Shown here piece after piece: positions 21,808-27,486 of a stretch of DNA of 31,884 nt. Where the stretch lies: IMG/VR virus record IMGVR_UViG_3300009061_000003, positions 1 to 31,884 of that record, one strand, 5' to 3'. The DNA is from a virus. Each line of letters opens with the position of its first letter. Within the stretch, counting starts at the first letter, position 1. The notes under the pieces are model-generated. The model searched no databases, had not been told where the DNA came from, and saw only the letters and a list, made by a program, of their open reading frames with translations. The translations under genes were made by a program, and so were the position numbers.

Positions 21808-21887
21808 GCATTGACCTTCCCTCCTGGATTCAGAGTCCAGAGCCACTGTATTGCAGCGAAAGTCTAATCTAAGGTTTCAGTCAATGC
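21808..21887 (-). pseudogene. tRNA-Gln(CTG)-like element without a T-arm
   Basis: A perfect 8-bp closing stem GCATTGAC/GTCAATGC and a canonical anticodon arm CTGGA-CTCTGAA-TCCAG, but only 8 nt join that arm to the 3' acceptor strand, so the T-arm is missing. The gene upstream ends (TGA) in its first nucleotides. Confidence 0.4.
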
Positions 21888-22074
21888 GTTGTTCTGTACA
21901 TTCAAAATTGAGGCCAACACCAGGAGGCATTTCATCCAATAGTCCTGTTGCCACCATCTGTCGTATTTCCCAACCGCCGGCGAGGTAACAGCCAGTGAGT
22001 GAGTTGAACTCGTATTCATAATCAAGGTATACTGCATCTTCCCACTGGCCTGTAAAGCCTGAAAAGATTAACAC
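21877..22074 (-). CDS. Secreted-type hypothetical protein, start unclear
   Basis: 65 aa from GTG 22074. The open frame extends about 27 nt upstream and would complete a signal peptide (DIFKLTVIVLIFSGFTG), but no ATG is present in frame; an ATG about 20 nt after a late promoter is in another frame. Either a rare start codon or a frameshift. The body reads AVYLDYEYEFNSLTGCYLAG. Its stop overlaps the next tRNA-like element. Confidence 0.55.
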   Translation of the reverse strand: MLIFSGFTGQWEDAVYLDYEYEFNSLTGCYLAGGWEIRQMVATGLLDEMPPGVGLNFECTEQRID

Positions 22075-22123
22075 GATAACAGTTAGTTTGAAAATATCTA
22101 CCTACCATAGCCCCCGCTAGGAG

Positions 22124-22130
22124 TATTTAT
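22124..22130 (-). promoter_or_regulatory. T4-type late promoter fused to tRNA CCA
   Basis: ATAAATAC shares its first A with the CCA of the tRNA 3' fragment; it drives the 22074 gene. Confidence 0.6.
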
Positions 22131-22170
22131 GGTGCGCGATGAGAGATTCGAACTCCCGACCGCTAATTTA
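22130..22170 (-). pseudogene. 3' half of a tRNA
   Basis: T-arm GGGAG-TTCGAAT-CTCTC, 3' acceptor strand ATCGCGC, A73 and CCA are intact, but the D- and anticodon arms are absent: the sequence runs straight into tRNA-Val(TAC). Confidence 0.75.
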
Positions 22171-22245
22171 TGGTAGGCGAGGTAGGGATCGAACCTACGA
22201 CCGTCACCGTGTAAAGGTGCTGCGCTACCGCTGCGCCACTCGCCC
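22171..22245 (-). tRNA. tRNA-Val(TAC)
   Basis: GGGCGAG/CTCGCCT acceptor, A73, CCA, loop TTTACAC. Confidence 0.92.
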
Positions 22246-22251
22246 ATATTT

Positions 22252-22328
22252 TGGTGGGACCTACAGGGTTCGAACCTGTGAACCTCTTGGATGTCGACCA
22301 AGCGCTCTACCAGCTGAGCTAAGGTCCC
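22252..22328 (-). tRNA. tRNA-Val(GAC) with C33
   Basis: Perfect GGGACCT/AGGTCCC acceptor, A73, CCA; stem CTTGG/CCAAG, loop TCGACAT, so position 33 is C instead of the near-universal U. Confidence 0.88.
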
Positions 22329-22739
22329 TTAATAAAATTCTTTCAGTCCACGAATCACGGTCTTGGCATCGGATGCAACACTAACCGCTCCGCTGTTACG
22401 ATCTGGAAAGATCGCTTTGCCATTTGGCATAACGTAGATCTCATCCCAACCATAACTATCTTCAATTGAAGCAATCACGGTACCAGTCTGCTCAATCCAA
22501 TTAAGAATCTTTTCTTCACCTTCAAACGGTGTATCGTCCTCATCATCCGGATTGTCAAAAATATCTTCAGGCACAATGCCCATATCAACCAGTTCTGAGA
22601 TTTCACCGACATCAATGTCAAACATTGACTCAAACCGCGACCATTGCTCATCACCCCAATCATCTGTGTCGATGGTGACAACTTTATTTTCGGTTTCGAG
22701 TAAGTTCATGAGCTTTCTCATCTCTGTTGATAAATTCAT
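22329..22739 (-). CDS. Acidic hypothetical protein with EMRKLMNLLE N-terminus
   Basis: 136 aa. The start MNLSTEMRKLMNLLETEN resembles that of the 28924 gene (MSNSQEMRKYINVLVES), followed by a very acidic middle (FDNPDDEDDTPFEGEEK) and a C-terminal YGWDEIYVMPNGKAIFPDRN. Ribosome binding site AAGGAA. The stop abuts tRNA-Val(GAC). The shared N-terminus may be a targeting peptide (inference). Confidence 0.7.
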   Translation of the reverse strand: MNLSTEMRKLMNLLETENKVVTIDTDDWGDEQWSRFESMFDIDVGEISELVDMGIVPEDIFDNPDDEDDTPFEGEEKILNWIEQTGTVIASIEDSYGWDEIYVMPNGKAIFPDRNSGAVSVASDAKTVIRGLKEFY

Positions 22740-22783
22740 CGTTATTTCCTTTATAGTATAGCTTGGTCACAAGCCGTTGTCAA

Positions 22784-22872
22784 TGGCGGATACCGGAGGA
22801 ATTGAACCCCACAGACATTGTCTGCGCGCCGCTTTCCAGGCGGCCTCCCACACCAGTTAGGAATCAGCATCC
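22784..22872 (-). tRNA. tRNA-Ser(GGA)
   Basis: GGATGCT/GGTATCC acceptor, G73, CCA, stem GCCGC/GCGGC with loop CTGGAAA, long variable arm. A late promoter core lies 6 nt upstream. Confidence 0.92.
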
Positions 22873-22878
22873 AAAACA

Positions 22879-22885
22879 TATTTAT
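22879..22885 (-). promoter_or_regulatory. T4-type late promoter (ATAAATA) before tRNA-Ser(GGA)
   Basis: Its 3' edge is 6 nt from the tRNA 5' end, so transcription could start at or next to the mature 5' end. Confidence 0.6.
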
Positions 22886-22927
22886 CAGAATATCAAAAAA
22901 ATCAAATTGTTCATCAATGACTAGATA

Positions 22928-23012
22928 TGGTAGGCACGGTGGGACTCGAACCCACACTCACTAGGAAGGGGTTTTTAAGACCCCCGCGTATTACCAATTT
23001 CGCCACGTGCCC
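22928..23012 (-). tRNA. tRNA-Leu(TAA)
   Basis: GGGCACG/CGTGCCT acceptor, A73, CCA, stem GGGGT/ACCCC with loop CTTAAAA, Leu-type D-arm (GGCGAAATTGGTA). Confidence 0.93.
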
Positions 23013-23022
23013 ATATTCATAT

Positions 23023-23460
23023 TTACACTTTTTCGAAGTCTACACGTTCGCTATAATAACCGTTGCTGGTTCCATACCAACGAATTGTAACACTTCCTTT
23101 GATTGTTGAGATAATGTAAAAGGTCCAAGTTTCGCTTTCATCTCGATTCATTTCTGGTAGGTCTGGAAACCCGGCCATCTTCTGAAGAACAAATTCTTCG
23201 TCATCATACATCTCGCGCCAGAAGCCTTCTACATCATCACCACTGTTTGATGCTTCACGAGCTTCAAGAACTGGCGCACCAATCAAATCGTCTAGATCGC
23301 CGATAATGTCATCTACTAACACATCTTCACAGCAATCTTGATGATGCAGCATACGATATCTCTCACCATCATCTGTAATAAAATCAATCTGCTCGTCAGA
23401 ATCACTTACGGTAATTTCTTTCAGCGTCTTACCAATCAACACTGCAATTTGATGTTCCAC
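23023..23460 (-). CDS. DUF7448-like protein
   Basis: 145 aa from GTG 23460 (ribosome binding site GAGGTAAGG). LIGKTLKEITV, YRMLHHQDCCEDVLVDDIIG, TWTFYIISTIKGSVTIRWYG and SNGYYSERVDFE match the phage and bacterial family DUF7448, whose function is unknown. Lies between tRNA-Leu(TAA) and tRNA-Thr(TGT). Confidence 0.8.
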   Translation of the reverse strand: MEHQIAVLIGKTLKEITVSDSDEQIDFITDDGERYRMLHHQDCCEDVLVDDIIGDLDDLIGAPVLEAREASNSGDDVEGFWREMYDDEEFVLQKMAGFPDLPEMNRDESETWTFYIISTIKGSVTIRWYGTSNGYYSERVDFEKV

Positions 23461-23478
23461 CCTTACCTCATATATAAT

Positions 23479-23552
23479 GGTGCTGTTGGAAGGACTCGAA
23501 CCCTCTTCTCGCCGCTTACAAGGCGGGGCTTCACCAGCAAAGTTTCAACAGC
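23479..23552 (-). tRNA. tRNA-Thr(TGT)
   Basis: Perfect GCTGTTG/CAACAGC acceptor, A73, CCA, loop CTTGTAA. Confidence 0.92.
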
Positions 23553-23553
23553 A

Positions 23554-23715
23554 TTATTCTATTGGCCCAGGCTTTTTTAGCTTGCGCCCTTTTTCCGTGC
23601 TACCACATCGGGGGCAGCGTCCACTGTGTCCAACCAGTCGCCTATCACAACCACACCAGTATTTGGCTTTAGTTGGCTGTCTTGAGCGTAGTCTGTTTGG
23701 TTTCTTGAGTTTCAT
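23554..23715 (-). CDS. Small basic zinc-ribbon protein (53 aa)
   Basis: MKLKKPNRLRSRQPTKAKYW, then CGC...CPRCG and a Lys-rich tail: one zinc ribbon in a highly basic protein, likely nucleic-acid binding. Fills the gap between two tRNA-Thr genes; the stop is 1 nt before tRNA-Thr(TGT). Confidence 0.65.
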   Translation of the reverse strand: MKLKKPNRLRSRQPTKAKYWCGCDRRLVGHSGRCPRCGSTEKGRKLKKPGPIE

Positions 23716-23717
23716 AT

Positions 23718-23793
23718 TGGAGCTCTAGATCGGAATCGAACCGATTGTCTTGCGCTTACGAGGCGCCTGCTTCGCCAGCAAAGCTTCTAGAGC
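23718..23793 (-). tRNA. tRNA-Thr(CGT)
   Basis: Perfect GCTCTAG/CTAGAGC acceptor, T73, CCA, loop CTCGTAA. Its first 38 nt are also the end of the upstream gene, and the stop TAA is in the anticodon loop. Confidence 0.9.
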
Positions 23794-24022
23794 GTAAATG
23801 ATCAAGAGCCTCTTGGCGTGTATTGCACCATACTGTTGCTTTCCCATGCTGCATGATGCGCACAGAGCCGCCAAAATCCTGCACTAGTCCGAATCCTGGA
23901 AAACGACCGTTACCTAGTACTCTTGCGTTCCATCTCGTGCGCCGTCTATACGGCACATGATATTCATGTGGTATATCTAGGATCTCGCTGACCCTGTTGT
24001 AAAATTCTTCTCTCTCGTCCAT
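23756..24022 (-). CDS. Hypothetical protein ending inside tRNA-Thr
   Basis: 88 aa: MDEREEFYNRVSEILDIPHE, basic RRRTRW, then GFGLVQDFGGSVRIMQHGKA. Ribosome binding site AGGAAAAGAG and a late promoter core 15 nt before the ATG. The last 12 codons are the 5' part of tRNA-Thr(CGT). Unknown function. Confidence 0.7.
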   Translation of the reverse strand: MDEREEFYNRVSEILDIPHEYHVPYRRRTRWNARVLGNGRFPGFGLVQDFGGSVRIMQHGKATVWCNTRQEALDHLRSRSFAGEAGAS

Positions 24023-24037
24023 CTCTTTTCCTAACAG

Positions 24038-24043
24038 TATTTA
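24038..24043 (-). promoter_or_regulatory. T4-type late promoter core (TAAATA)
   Basis: GTAAATAC on the minus strand, 15 nt before ATG 24022, at the 3' end of a tRNA-like element. Confidence 0.55.
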
Positions 24044-24124
24044 CGACGGGACTCGAACCCGCGTTTCCGGCTCCAAAACGCTGCAATGCTATGCCGGCGG
24101 TTTTCCTATTATACCTACGTATCT
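24038..24124 (-). pseudogene. tRNA-like element with oversized anticodon loop
   Basis: T-arm GCGGG-TTCGAGT-CCCGT, a D-arm-like GGT...ACC and a stem CCGGC/GCCGG enclosing a 21-nt loop instead of 7. The acceptor pairs 5 of 7. No CCA. Could be a decayed tRNA, an intron-like insertion, or the end of the structured region upstream. Confidence 0.35.
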
Positions 24125-24641
24125 ACTGCTCGGTCCGCTCCTACGTCAAGTTCTTCCAGCGTCACCATTCTGTAGTGTCATCACTTTCACTTGGCTTTCA
24201 CTTCACTTCCGCATTGTGCCTGTCTGGCCCTTCCCCAGCTCACGGTTTTTATAGCTTTGCAACGTGTTACACAATGGTTCCGTTCCGCTTCCACCCAGCT
24301 TCCGTGGTGTCTTTCAGTCAGGATCTTCTGTTGCCCCTTGACGCGGTGGCTTGCGATATGGTTACACCAGCGCCTTGACGTTGTGAGCGTGGGGTACTGT
24401 CAGTTACGATCTGCTACGCACCTTGCCTGGTGTATCTTGGTCTCTCGGCCCAAGTCTAACTGGTCATTGCCCTAGCCTCAGGCAACTTCGGCGCTTGCCA
24501 CCGAGAGATAATTTATAAACCCCACTCTACTACCGAAGTTGTATGCATCCAACCTACCGGCGAACCGTGACCGTTTCTACACCGCACATGTAAGCAAATG
24601 TAGACCTAAAGTGCTGGATTTTTCACCAGCAGGGTGTATTT
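24125..24641 (-). other. Structured gene-free region
   Basis: About 515 nt with no credible protein gene. Stems include TCTCTCGG/CCGAGAGA (24441-24448 with 24501-24508), TGCTGG/CCAGCA near 24612-24632 and TCTACA/TGTAGA near 24575-24604. Bounded by two irregular tRNA-like elements. Candidate structured RNA; strand assumed from its neighbours. Confidence 0.4.
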
Positions 24642-24705
24642 TGGTGCCGGCGCAAGGAATTTCACCTCACCTTGCTACCCGAAGTTCATCGATGCTGCAA
24701 CCGAC
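24642..24705 (-). pseudogene. Short tRNA-like element with CCA
   Basis: Acceptor GTCGGTT/CGCCGGC (6 of 7), A73, CCA and a T-arm TGAGG/CCTTG with an odd loop TGAAATT, but only about 60 nt long with no regular D- and anticodon arms. A small CGA-TGAACT-TCG hairpin would expose GAA. Confidence 0.35.
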
Positions 24706-24711
24706 ATAATT

Positions 24712-24829
24712 TGGTGGGGAGTTGGGGACTCGAACCCATTCTAAGTGACCACGATTTCCAGTAGAGCCTACCTGGTGTGTAGGATTTCTGGATCGCTAAC
24801 GGCCTACCCTAAGCCGCACACAACCGCCC
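24712..24829 (-). tRNA. Over-long tRNA-like gene (about 114 nt)
   Basis: GGGCGGT/ACTCCCC acceptor (6 of 7), A73, CCA, T-arm ATGGG-TTCGAGT-CCCCA, D-arm CGGC/GCCG. About 60 nt follow with a CCAG/CTGG stem enclosing a CCTAC-ACACCAG-GTAGG hairpin. Anticodon cannot be assigned safely; possibly an insertion in the anticodon region. Confidence 0.45.
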
Positions 24830-24835
24830 TTATAT

Positions 24836-24911
24836 TGGAGGTGCTAGACAGGATCGAACTGTCGACCGACCGCTTATGAGGCGGCTCCTCTACCAACTGA
24901 GCTATAGCACC
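24836..24911 (-). tRNA. tRNA-Met(CAT)
   Basis: Perfect GGTGCTA/TAGCACC acceptor, T73, CCA, stem GCCGC/GCGGT with loop CTCATAA. CAT could also be Ile2 after lysidine modification. Confidence 0.9.
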
Positions 24912-25128
24912 AAAAAAACTTTACCATATCGAGAGGCTGGGGTAGAACCAGCCCCTAGGTGAATCATCACCTAGGGTACTCCCAATCTAACCTTCAGCAC
25001 AACGTCGTTCCCCCTGCATTACTACAGGTTTCCGCTTTCGGTGTACGCCGCGCGCATGACATTCACCTAGTGCTTACTGCGGGTATATTCAACATACTTT
25101 GCTTGATACAAAATGTCAAGCAATATTT
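24912..25128. other. Gap with tRNA remnant
   Basis: About 215 nt. Near 24930-25000 a T-arm (GCTGG-TTCTACC-CCAGC), an over-long hairpin (CTAGGTG/CACCTAG) and a D-arm-like GGT...ACC suggest a decayed tRNA. Nothing else seen. Confidence 0.3.
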
Positions 25129-25203
25129 TGGTGGAGCCTCGGGGAATCGAACCCGCGTGACGAGTGCTGTGCAAGAGCTCTCCGCTACCCATAGACAGGC
25201 CCC
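25129..25203 (-). tRNA. tRNA-Ala(TGC)
   Basis: GGGGCCT/AGGCTCC acceptor with the Ala-specific G3-U70 wobble, A73, CCA, loop CTTGCAC; one mismatch in the anticodon stem. Confidence 0.85.
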
Positions 25204-25209
25204 AAATTT

Positions 25210-25284
25210 TGGTGGAGTCGGAGGGAATCGAACCCTCAATTTTGCAATGCCATCGCAATGTGTTCCCGTTAGCACTACGACCCC
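25210..25284 (-). tRNA. tRNA-Ala(GGC)
   Basis: GGGGTCG/CGACTCC acceptor with G3-U70, A73, CCA, loop ATGGCAT. A late promoter core lies 7 nt upstream, fused to the previous CCA. Confidence 0.87.
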
Positions 25285-25291
25285 TTAATAA

Positions 25292-25298
25292 TATTTAT
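25292..25298 (-). promoter_or_regulatory. T4-type late promoter fused to tRNA CCA
   Basis: CCATAAATA on the minus strand: the box starts with the last A of a tRNA CCA and ends 7 nt before the 5' end of tRNA-Ala(GGC). Confidence 0.6.
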
Positions 25299-25372
25299 GG
25301 CGGCGGAGAAGGGATTCGAACCCCTTATTCATCTGATGCTTTTAACCATCGTGTTTTCCTCACCACCCCGCC
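25298..25372 (-). tRNA. tRNA, irregular anticodon loop (TAA?)
   Basis: GGCGGGG/CTCCGCC acceptor, G73, CCA, T-arm AGGGG-TTCGAAT-CCCTT. Stem GATG/CATC closes an 8-nt loop GTTAAAAG; TAA (Leu) is the best reading. Charging uncertain. Confidence 0.55.
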
Positions 25373-25382
25373 GTGATGTTTT

Positions 25383-25457
25383 TGGCGACCCTACGGAGAC
25401 TCTAACTCCGTTCTCCGGTTAGACAGACCGGCGTAATAAACCATATACCATAGGGCC
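25383..25457 (-). tRNA. tRNA-Asp(GTC)
   Basis: GGCCCTA/TAGGGTC acceptor, G73, CCA, perfect stem CCGGT/ACCGG with loop CTGTCTA. T-loop is TTAGAGT, with A in place of the conserved C56. Confidence 0.87.
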
Positions 25458-25465
25458 GTATATGT

Positions 25466-25541
25466 TGGTCCTGACGTGTAGAATCGAACTACATCCTCCT
25501 GGTCCACAGCCAAGCGTGACAACCTTTTTCACCTCGTCAGG
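25466..25541 (-). tRNA. tRNA-His(GTG)
   Basis: Perfect CCTGACG/CGTCAGG acceptor, CCA, stem CTTGG/CCAGG with loop CTGTGGA. Confidence 0.9.
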
Positions 25542-25547
25542 TCTTTT

Positions 25548-25624
25548 TGGAGCTCTGGGTAGGATTCTAACCTACATAAAACGGGGTTGCAATCCGTTGC
25601 CTATACATTTCGGTCCACCAGAGC
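25548..25624 (-). tRNA. tRNA-Cys(GCA)
   Basis: Perfect GCTCTGG/CCAGAGC acceptor, T73, CCA, loop ATTGCAA with an imperfect anticodon stem. T-loop TTAGAAT again lacks C56. Confidence 0.8.
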
Positions 25625-25631
25625 GTATTCT

Positions 25632-25704
25632 TGGAACCCCAGGGCGGACTCGAACCGCCCAATCCTGGCTTAGGAGGCCTGGGTCCGATCCAGTCGGCTG
25701 GGGT
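25632..25704 (-). tRNA. tRNA-Arg(CCT)
   Basis: Perfect ACCCCAG/CTGGGGT acceptor, T73, CCA, loop CTCCTAA. Confidence 0.88.
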
Positions 25705-25856
25705 AATTCTCGTAGCAACACACCGCTGCCCAATGGTGTCGTCGGCTCCTGATACTTTTGACTGAGGTTGTGTCCCTCGGGCGAATTTACTACGGCAGAC
25801 ATTTAGCGGCAACGTTACGGCGGCCTTCGCCTTCTGATCGCTGTCTGCTCACGTTT

Positions 25857-25927
25857 TGGACCCCCTGGAAAGAATCGAACTCTCCGTCGTCGGCTTCGAA
25901 GGCCTTGTCCGTCCCAGCGGCAGGGGG
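25857..25927 (-). tRNA. tRNA-Arg(TCG)
   Basis: Perfect CCCCCTG/CAGGGGG acceptor, T73, CCA, loop CTTCGAA. The 150 nt before it (25705-25856) show no convincing gene. Confidence 0.88.
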
Positions 25928-25934
25928 GGTATTC

Positions 25935-26009
25935 TGGTGCTCCTAAGAGGAATCGAACCTCTTCTTAATCCGTACCAAGGATTTGTGCTACCATTATCAC
26001 TATAGGAGC
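25935..26009 (-). tRNA. tRNA-Thr(GGT)
   Basis: Perfect GCTCCTA/TAGGAGC acceptor, A73, CCA, stem AATCC/GGATT with loop TTGGTAC. Confidence 0.92.
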
Positions 26010-26016
26010 GTTATTT

Positions 26017-26090
26017 TGGAGCGGGAGAAGGGTAACGATCCCTCTTCTCCTGGTTGGCAACCAGGTGCATTACCTTTATGCTACACCCGC
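26017..26090 (-). tRNA. tRNA-Gly(GCC)
   Basis: GCGGGTG/CTCCCGC acceptor (one mismatch), T73, CCA, stem CCTGG/CCAGG with loop TTGCCAA; T-loop ATCGTTA is atypical. Confidence 0.87.
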
Positions 26091-26096
26091 AAATTT

Positions 26097-26181
26097 TGGA
26101 GCGGCCGGAGGGATTCGAACCCTCGTAAACTATTCGCCTCCTGCTTGGAAGGCAGGCGCTCTACCCCTGAGCTACGGCCGC
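26097..26181 (-). tRNA. tRNA-Gly(TCC)
   Basis: Perfect GCGGCCG/CGGCCGC acceptor, T73, CCA, stem CCTGC/GCAGG with loop CTTCCAA. The variable region is about 15 nt, long for a Gly tRNA. Confidence 0.9.
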
Positions 26182-26186
26182 AAATA

Positions 26187-26447
26187 TTAGTTGAATACCT
26201 CGACAATGTCTGATTGGAATCCAAAATTACTCTGTAACAACATCTGCATCAGTCTGCCTTTCTGCCTGATATTTCCCACTGTTCTTGCGTCAGGAAAGTT
26301 TCTACCAAGCGAAAAGCTTTTAAGCAAGCGCTGTCTTATACGTTGTGCTGTTTCAGTTGAAACAGACGTCCTAATCTCATATCGCGCGCGGTACTCATCG
26401 CCGCGACGTTCTAGGTATATTGTAACATCTGAAACTGTGTTTGTCAT
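26187..26447 (-). CDS. Hypothetical protein, late gene
   Basis: 86 aa: MTNTVSDVTIYLERRGDEYR, then basic helices (AQRIRQRLLKSFSLGR) and a hydrophobic C-terminus. ATG is 5 nt after a TAAATA box (predicted leaderless). Lies between tRNA-Gly(TCC) and a class II-like tRNA. Unknown function. Confidence 0.65.
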   Translation of the reverse strand: MTNTVSDVTIYLERRGDEYRARYEIRTSVSTETAQRIRQRLLKSFSLGRNFPDARTVGNIRQKGRLMQMLLQSNFGFQSDIVEVFN

Positions 26448-26452
26448 GTGAT

Positions 26453-26458
26453 TATTTA
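26453..26458 (-). promoter_or_regulatory. T4-type late promoter core (TAAATA)
   Basis: CTAAATAA on the minus strand, 5 nt before ATG 26447, directly after the tRNA-like 3' end. Confidence 0.55.
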
Positions 26459-26560
26459 GCAGAGCACAACAGGATTCGAACCTGTGGGTGAAAGGTCCAC
26501 ATTCTTACGACTCTTTCGCCGGTTGGTAACCAGCTGCGTCTTCCTCTCCGCCATGCGCTC
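26458..26560 (-). tRNA. Class II-like tRNA with anticodon ACC, no CCA
   Basis: Leu-type D-arm (TGGCGG...GACGC), stem GCTGG/CCGGC with loop TTACCAA (anticodon ACC, a Gly codon), T-arm ACAGG-TTCGAAT-CCTGT, and a variable region of about 32 nt with a GAAAG/CTTTC stem. The acceptor helix extends to 11 bp (AGCAGAGCGCA with TGTGCTCTGCT) and ends in GCT, not CCA. Confidence 0.6.
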
Positions 26561-26573
26561 TGCTATTTCCGTT

Positions 26574-26648
26574 TGGATCAACCCCCAGGATTCGAACCTG
26601 GCTTTCCTGATTCAGAGTCAGGCGTCCTACCGGATAGACGAGGGTTGA
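26574..26648 (-). tRNA. tRNA-Gln(CTG)
   Basis: Perfect TCAACCC/GGGTTGA acceptor with the Gln-type U1-A72, CCA, loop CTCTGAA. Confidence 0.92.
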
Positions 26649-26659
26649 TCAAAAAGGAA

Positions 26660-27214
26660 TTACTTACGCATAAAGCCTACGATGAACTCGGCTGGCAAAG
26701 TCATTGGAAACTGTAGCTCAGCGAGTTGGTAGTATTCGGCGTCACCACCAGACCATTGTTCGTAGACATCACGATCTGTTAGGCGTTTGCGCTGTTGTGG
26801 CAAGTTGCCTTTGAGGTTGGGGTCCATGTGTTCTTCGACCCAGGGCATCGGCAGTTTAGCTACCAGCACCACGCGCTCAGCAGGCGGGACGCTGCGGGCC
26901 TTGTGCCCAGCATCACGGAAGTTGGTTTCACCACCACCCATGACTGCATAGCCAAATGCTGTGTTGGGCTCAAAAGCCATGCTCAAACGACCCGCTGTGG
27001 TACCGCTTGAGGGAGGATTCAACCCGCTGCTCAAGATACCTTCAAGGTTGGTGTAGTGTGTGCCATGGAACATCATGAGGCTCTTGCGGTCACGCCACCA
27101 ACCAATCTGCACATTGCTGGTCCAGCGCACCTGCTTGACGTGAGGAAACTTTTCTCTCACAGCTTTGATGTGCTGCTGGATGTCAGTGCTCTCTAGGATG
27201 TCTTGTACTCTCAT
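26660..27214 (-). CDS. ADP-ribosyltransferase-fold-like late protein
   Basis: 184 aa. After an N-terminal segment (MRVQDILESTDIQQHIKAVR) come SLMMFHGTHYTNLEGILSSG (FHGT at about 49-52), LSMAFEPNTAFGYAVMGG and late YYQLAELQFPMTLPAEFIVG. This H-G-T ... Y ... E order resembles the H-Y-E core of ART/PARP-type ADP-ribosyltransferases. ATG lies 5 nt after a late promoter fused to a tRNA CCA. Could be a virion-packaged effector like T4 Alt (inference). Fold call is by eye. Confidence 0.6.
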   Translation of the reverse strand: MRVQDILESTDIQQHIKAVREKFPHVKQVRWTSNVQIGWWRDRKSLMMFHGTHYTNLEGILSSGLNPPSSGTTAGRLSMAFEPNTAFGYAVMGGGETNFRDAGHKARSVPPAERVVLVAKLPMPWVEEHMDPNLKGNLPQQRKRLTDRDVYEQWSGGDAEYYQLAELQFPMTLPAEFIVGFMRK

Positions 27215-27219
27215 GCGAG

Positions 27220-27226
27220 TATTTAT
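27220..27226 (-). promoter_or_regulatory. T4-type late promoter (ATAAATA) after tRNA CCA
   Basis: Directly follows the CCA of the tRNA upstream and lies 5 nt before ATG 27214. Confidence 0.7.
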
Positions 27227-27305
27227 TGGTGCTAGTGGGGGGAATCGAACCCAATCCTTATGAACGGTTATCGGCCGCTTGTCTTTCCATTAGACAGTCA
27301 CTAGC
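27227..27305 (-). tRNA. tRNA-Ile(GAT) with C33
   Basis: Perfect GCTAGTG/CACTAGC acceptor, A73, CCA, D-arm GTCT/AGAC, stem AGCGG/CCGTT with loop CCGATAA (C33). T-stem is weak. Confidence 0.72.
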
Positions 27306-27312
27306 ATTTATT

Positions 27313-27391
27313 TGGAGGACCATCTCGGATTCGAACCGAGGTATGACAGAGATTAAGAGTCTCCCGCTAAAACCAACTCAGCTAATGGTCC
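27313..27391 (-). tRNA. tRNA-Lys(CTT)
   Basis: Perfect GGACCAT/ATGGTCC acceptor, T73, CCA, loop CTCTTAA. Confidence 0.92.
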
Positions 27392-27398
27392 GTGTCAG

Positions 27399-27482
27399 TG
27401 GAGGACGGGTGGGGAGTCGAACCCCTTACACCGGAGATTAAAAGCCTCCTGGCCATCCACATAGCCTTTCGTCTACCCGTCC
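27399..27482 (-). tRNA. tRNA-Lys(TTT), enlarged D-region
   Basis: Perfect GGACGGG/CCCGTCC acceptor, T73, CCA, loop CTTTTAA. The D-region is several nt longer than usual. The GIY-YIG gene ends 4 nt before its 5' end. Confidence 0.88.
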
Positions 27483-27486
27483 AATT

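Noticed and set aside
24038-24705. tmRNA
   Set aside because: A tRNA-like 3' part and a CCA end exist at opposite ends, but I see neither the usual tmRNA 5' sequence nor a proteolysis-tag reading frame.
25567-25812. Small minus-strand gene starting at 25802
   Set aside because: No ribosome binding site, and most of it reads through tRNA-Arg(CCT) and tRNA-Cys.
27306-27312. Late promoter before tRNA-Ile(GAT)
   Set aside because: The sequence is ATAAATG rather than ATAAATA, so I left it out.
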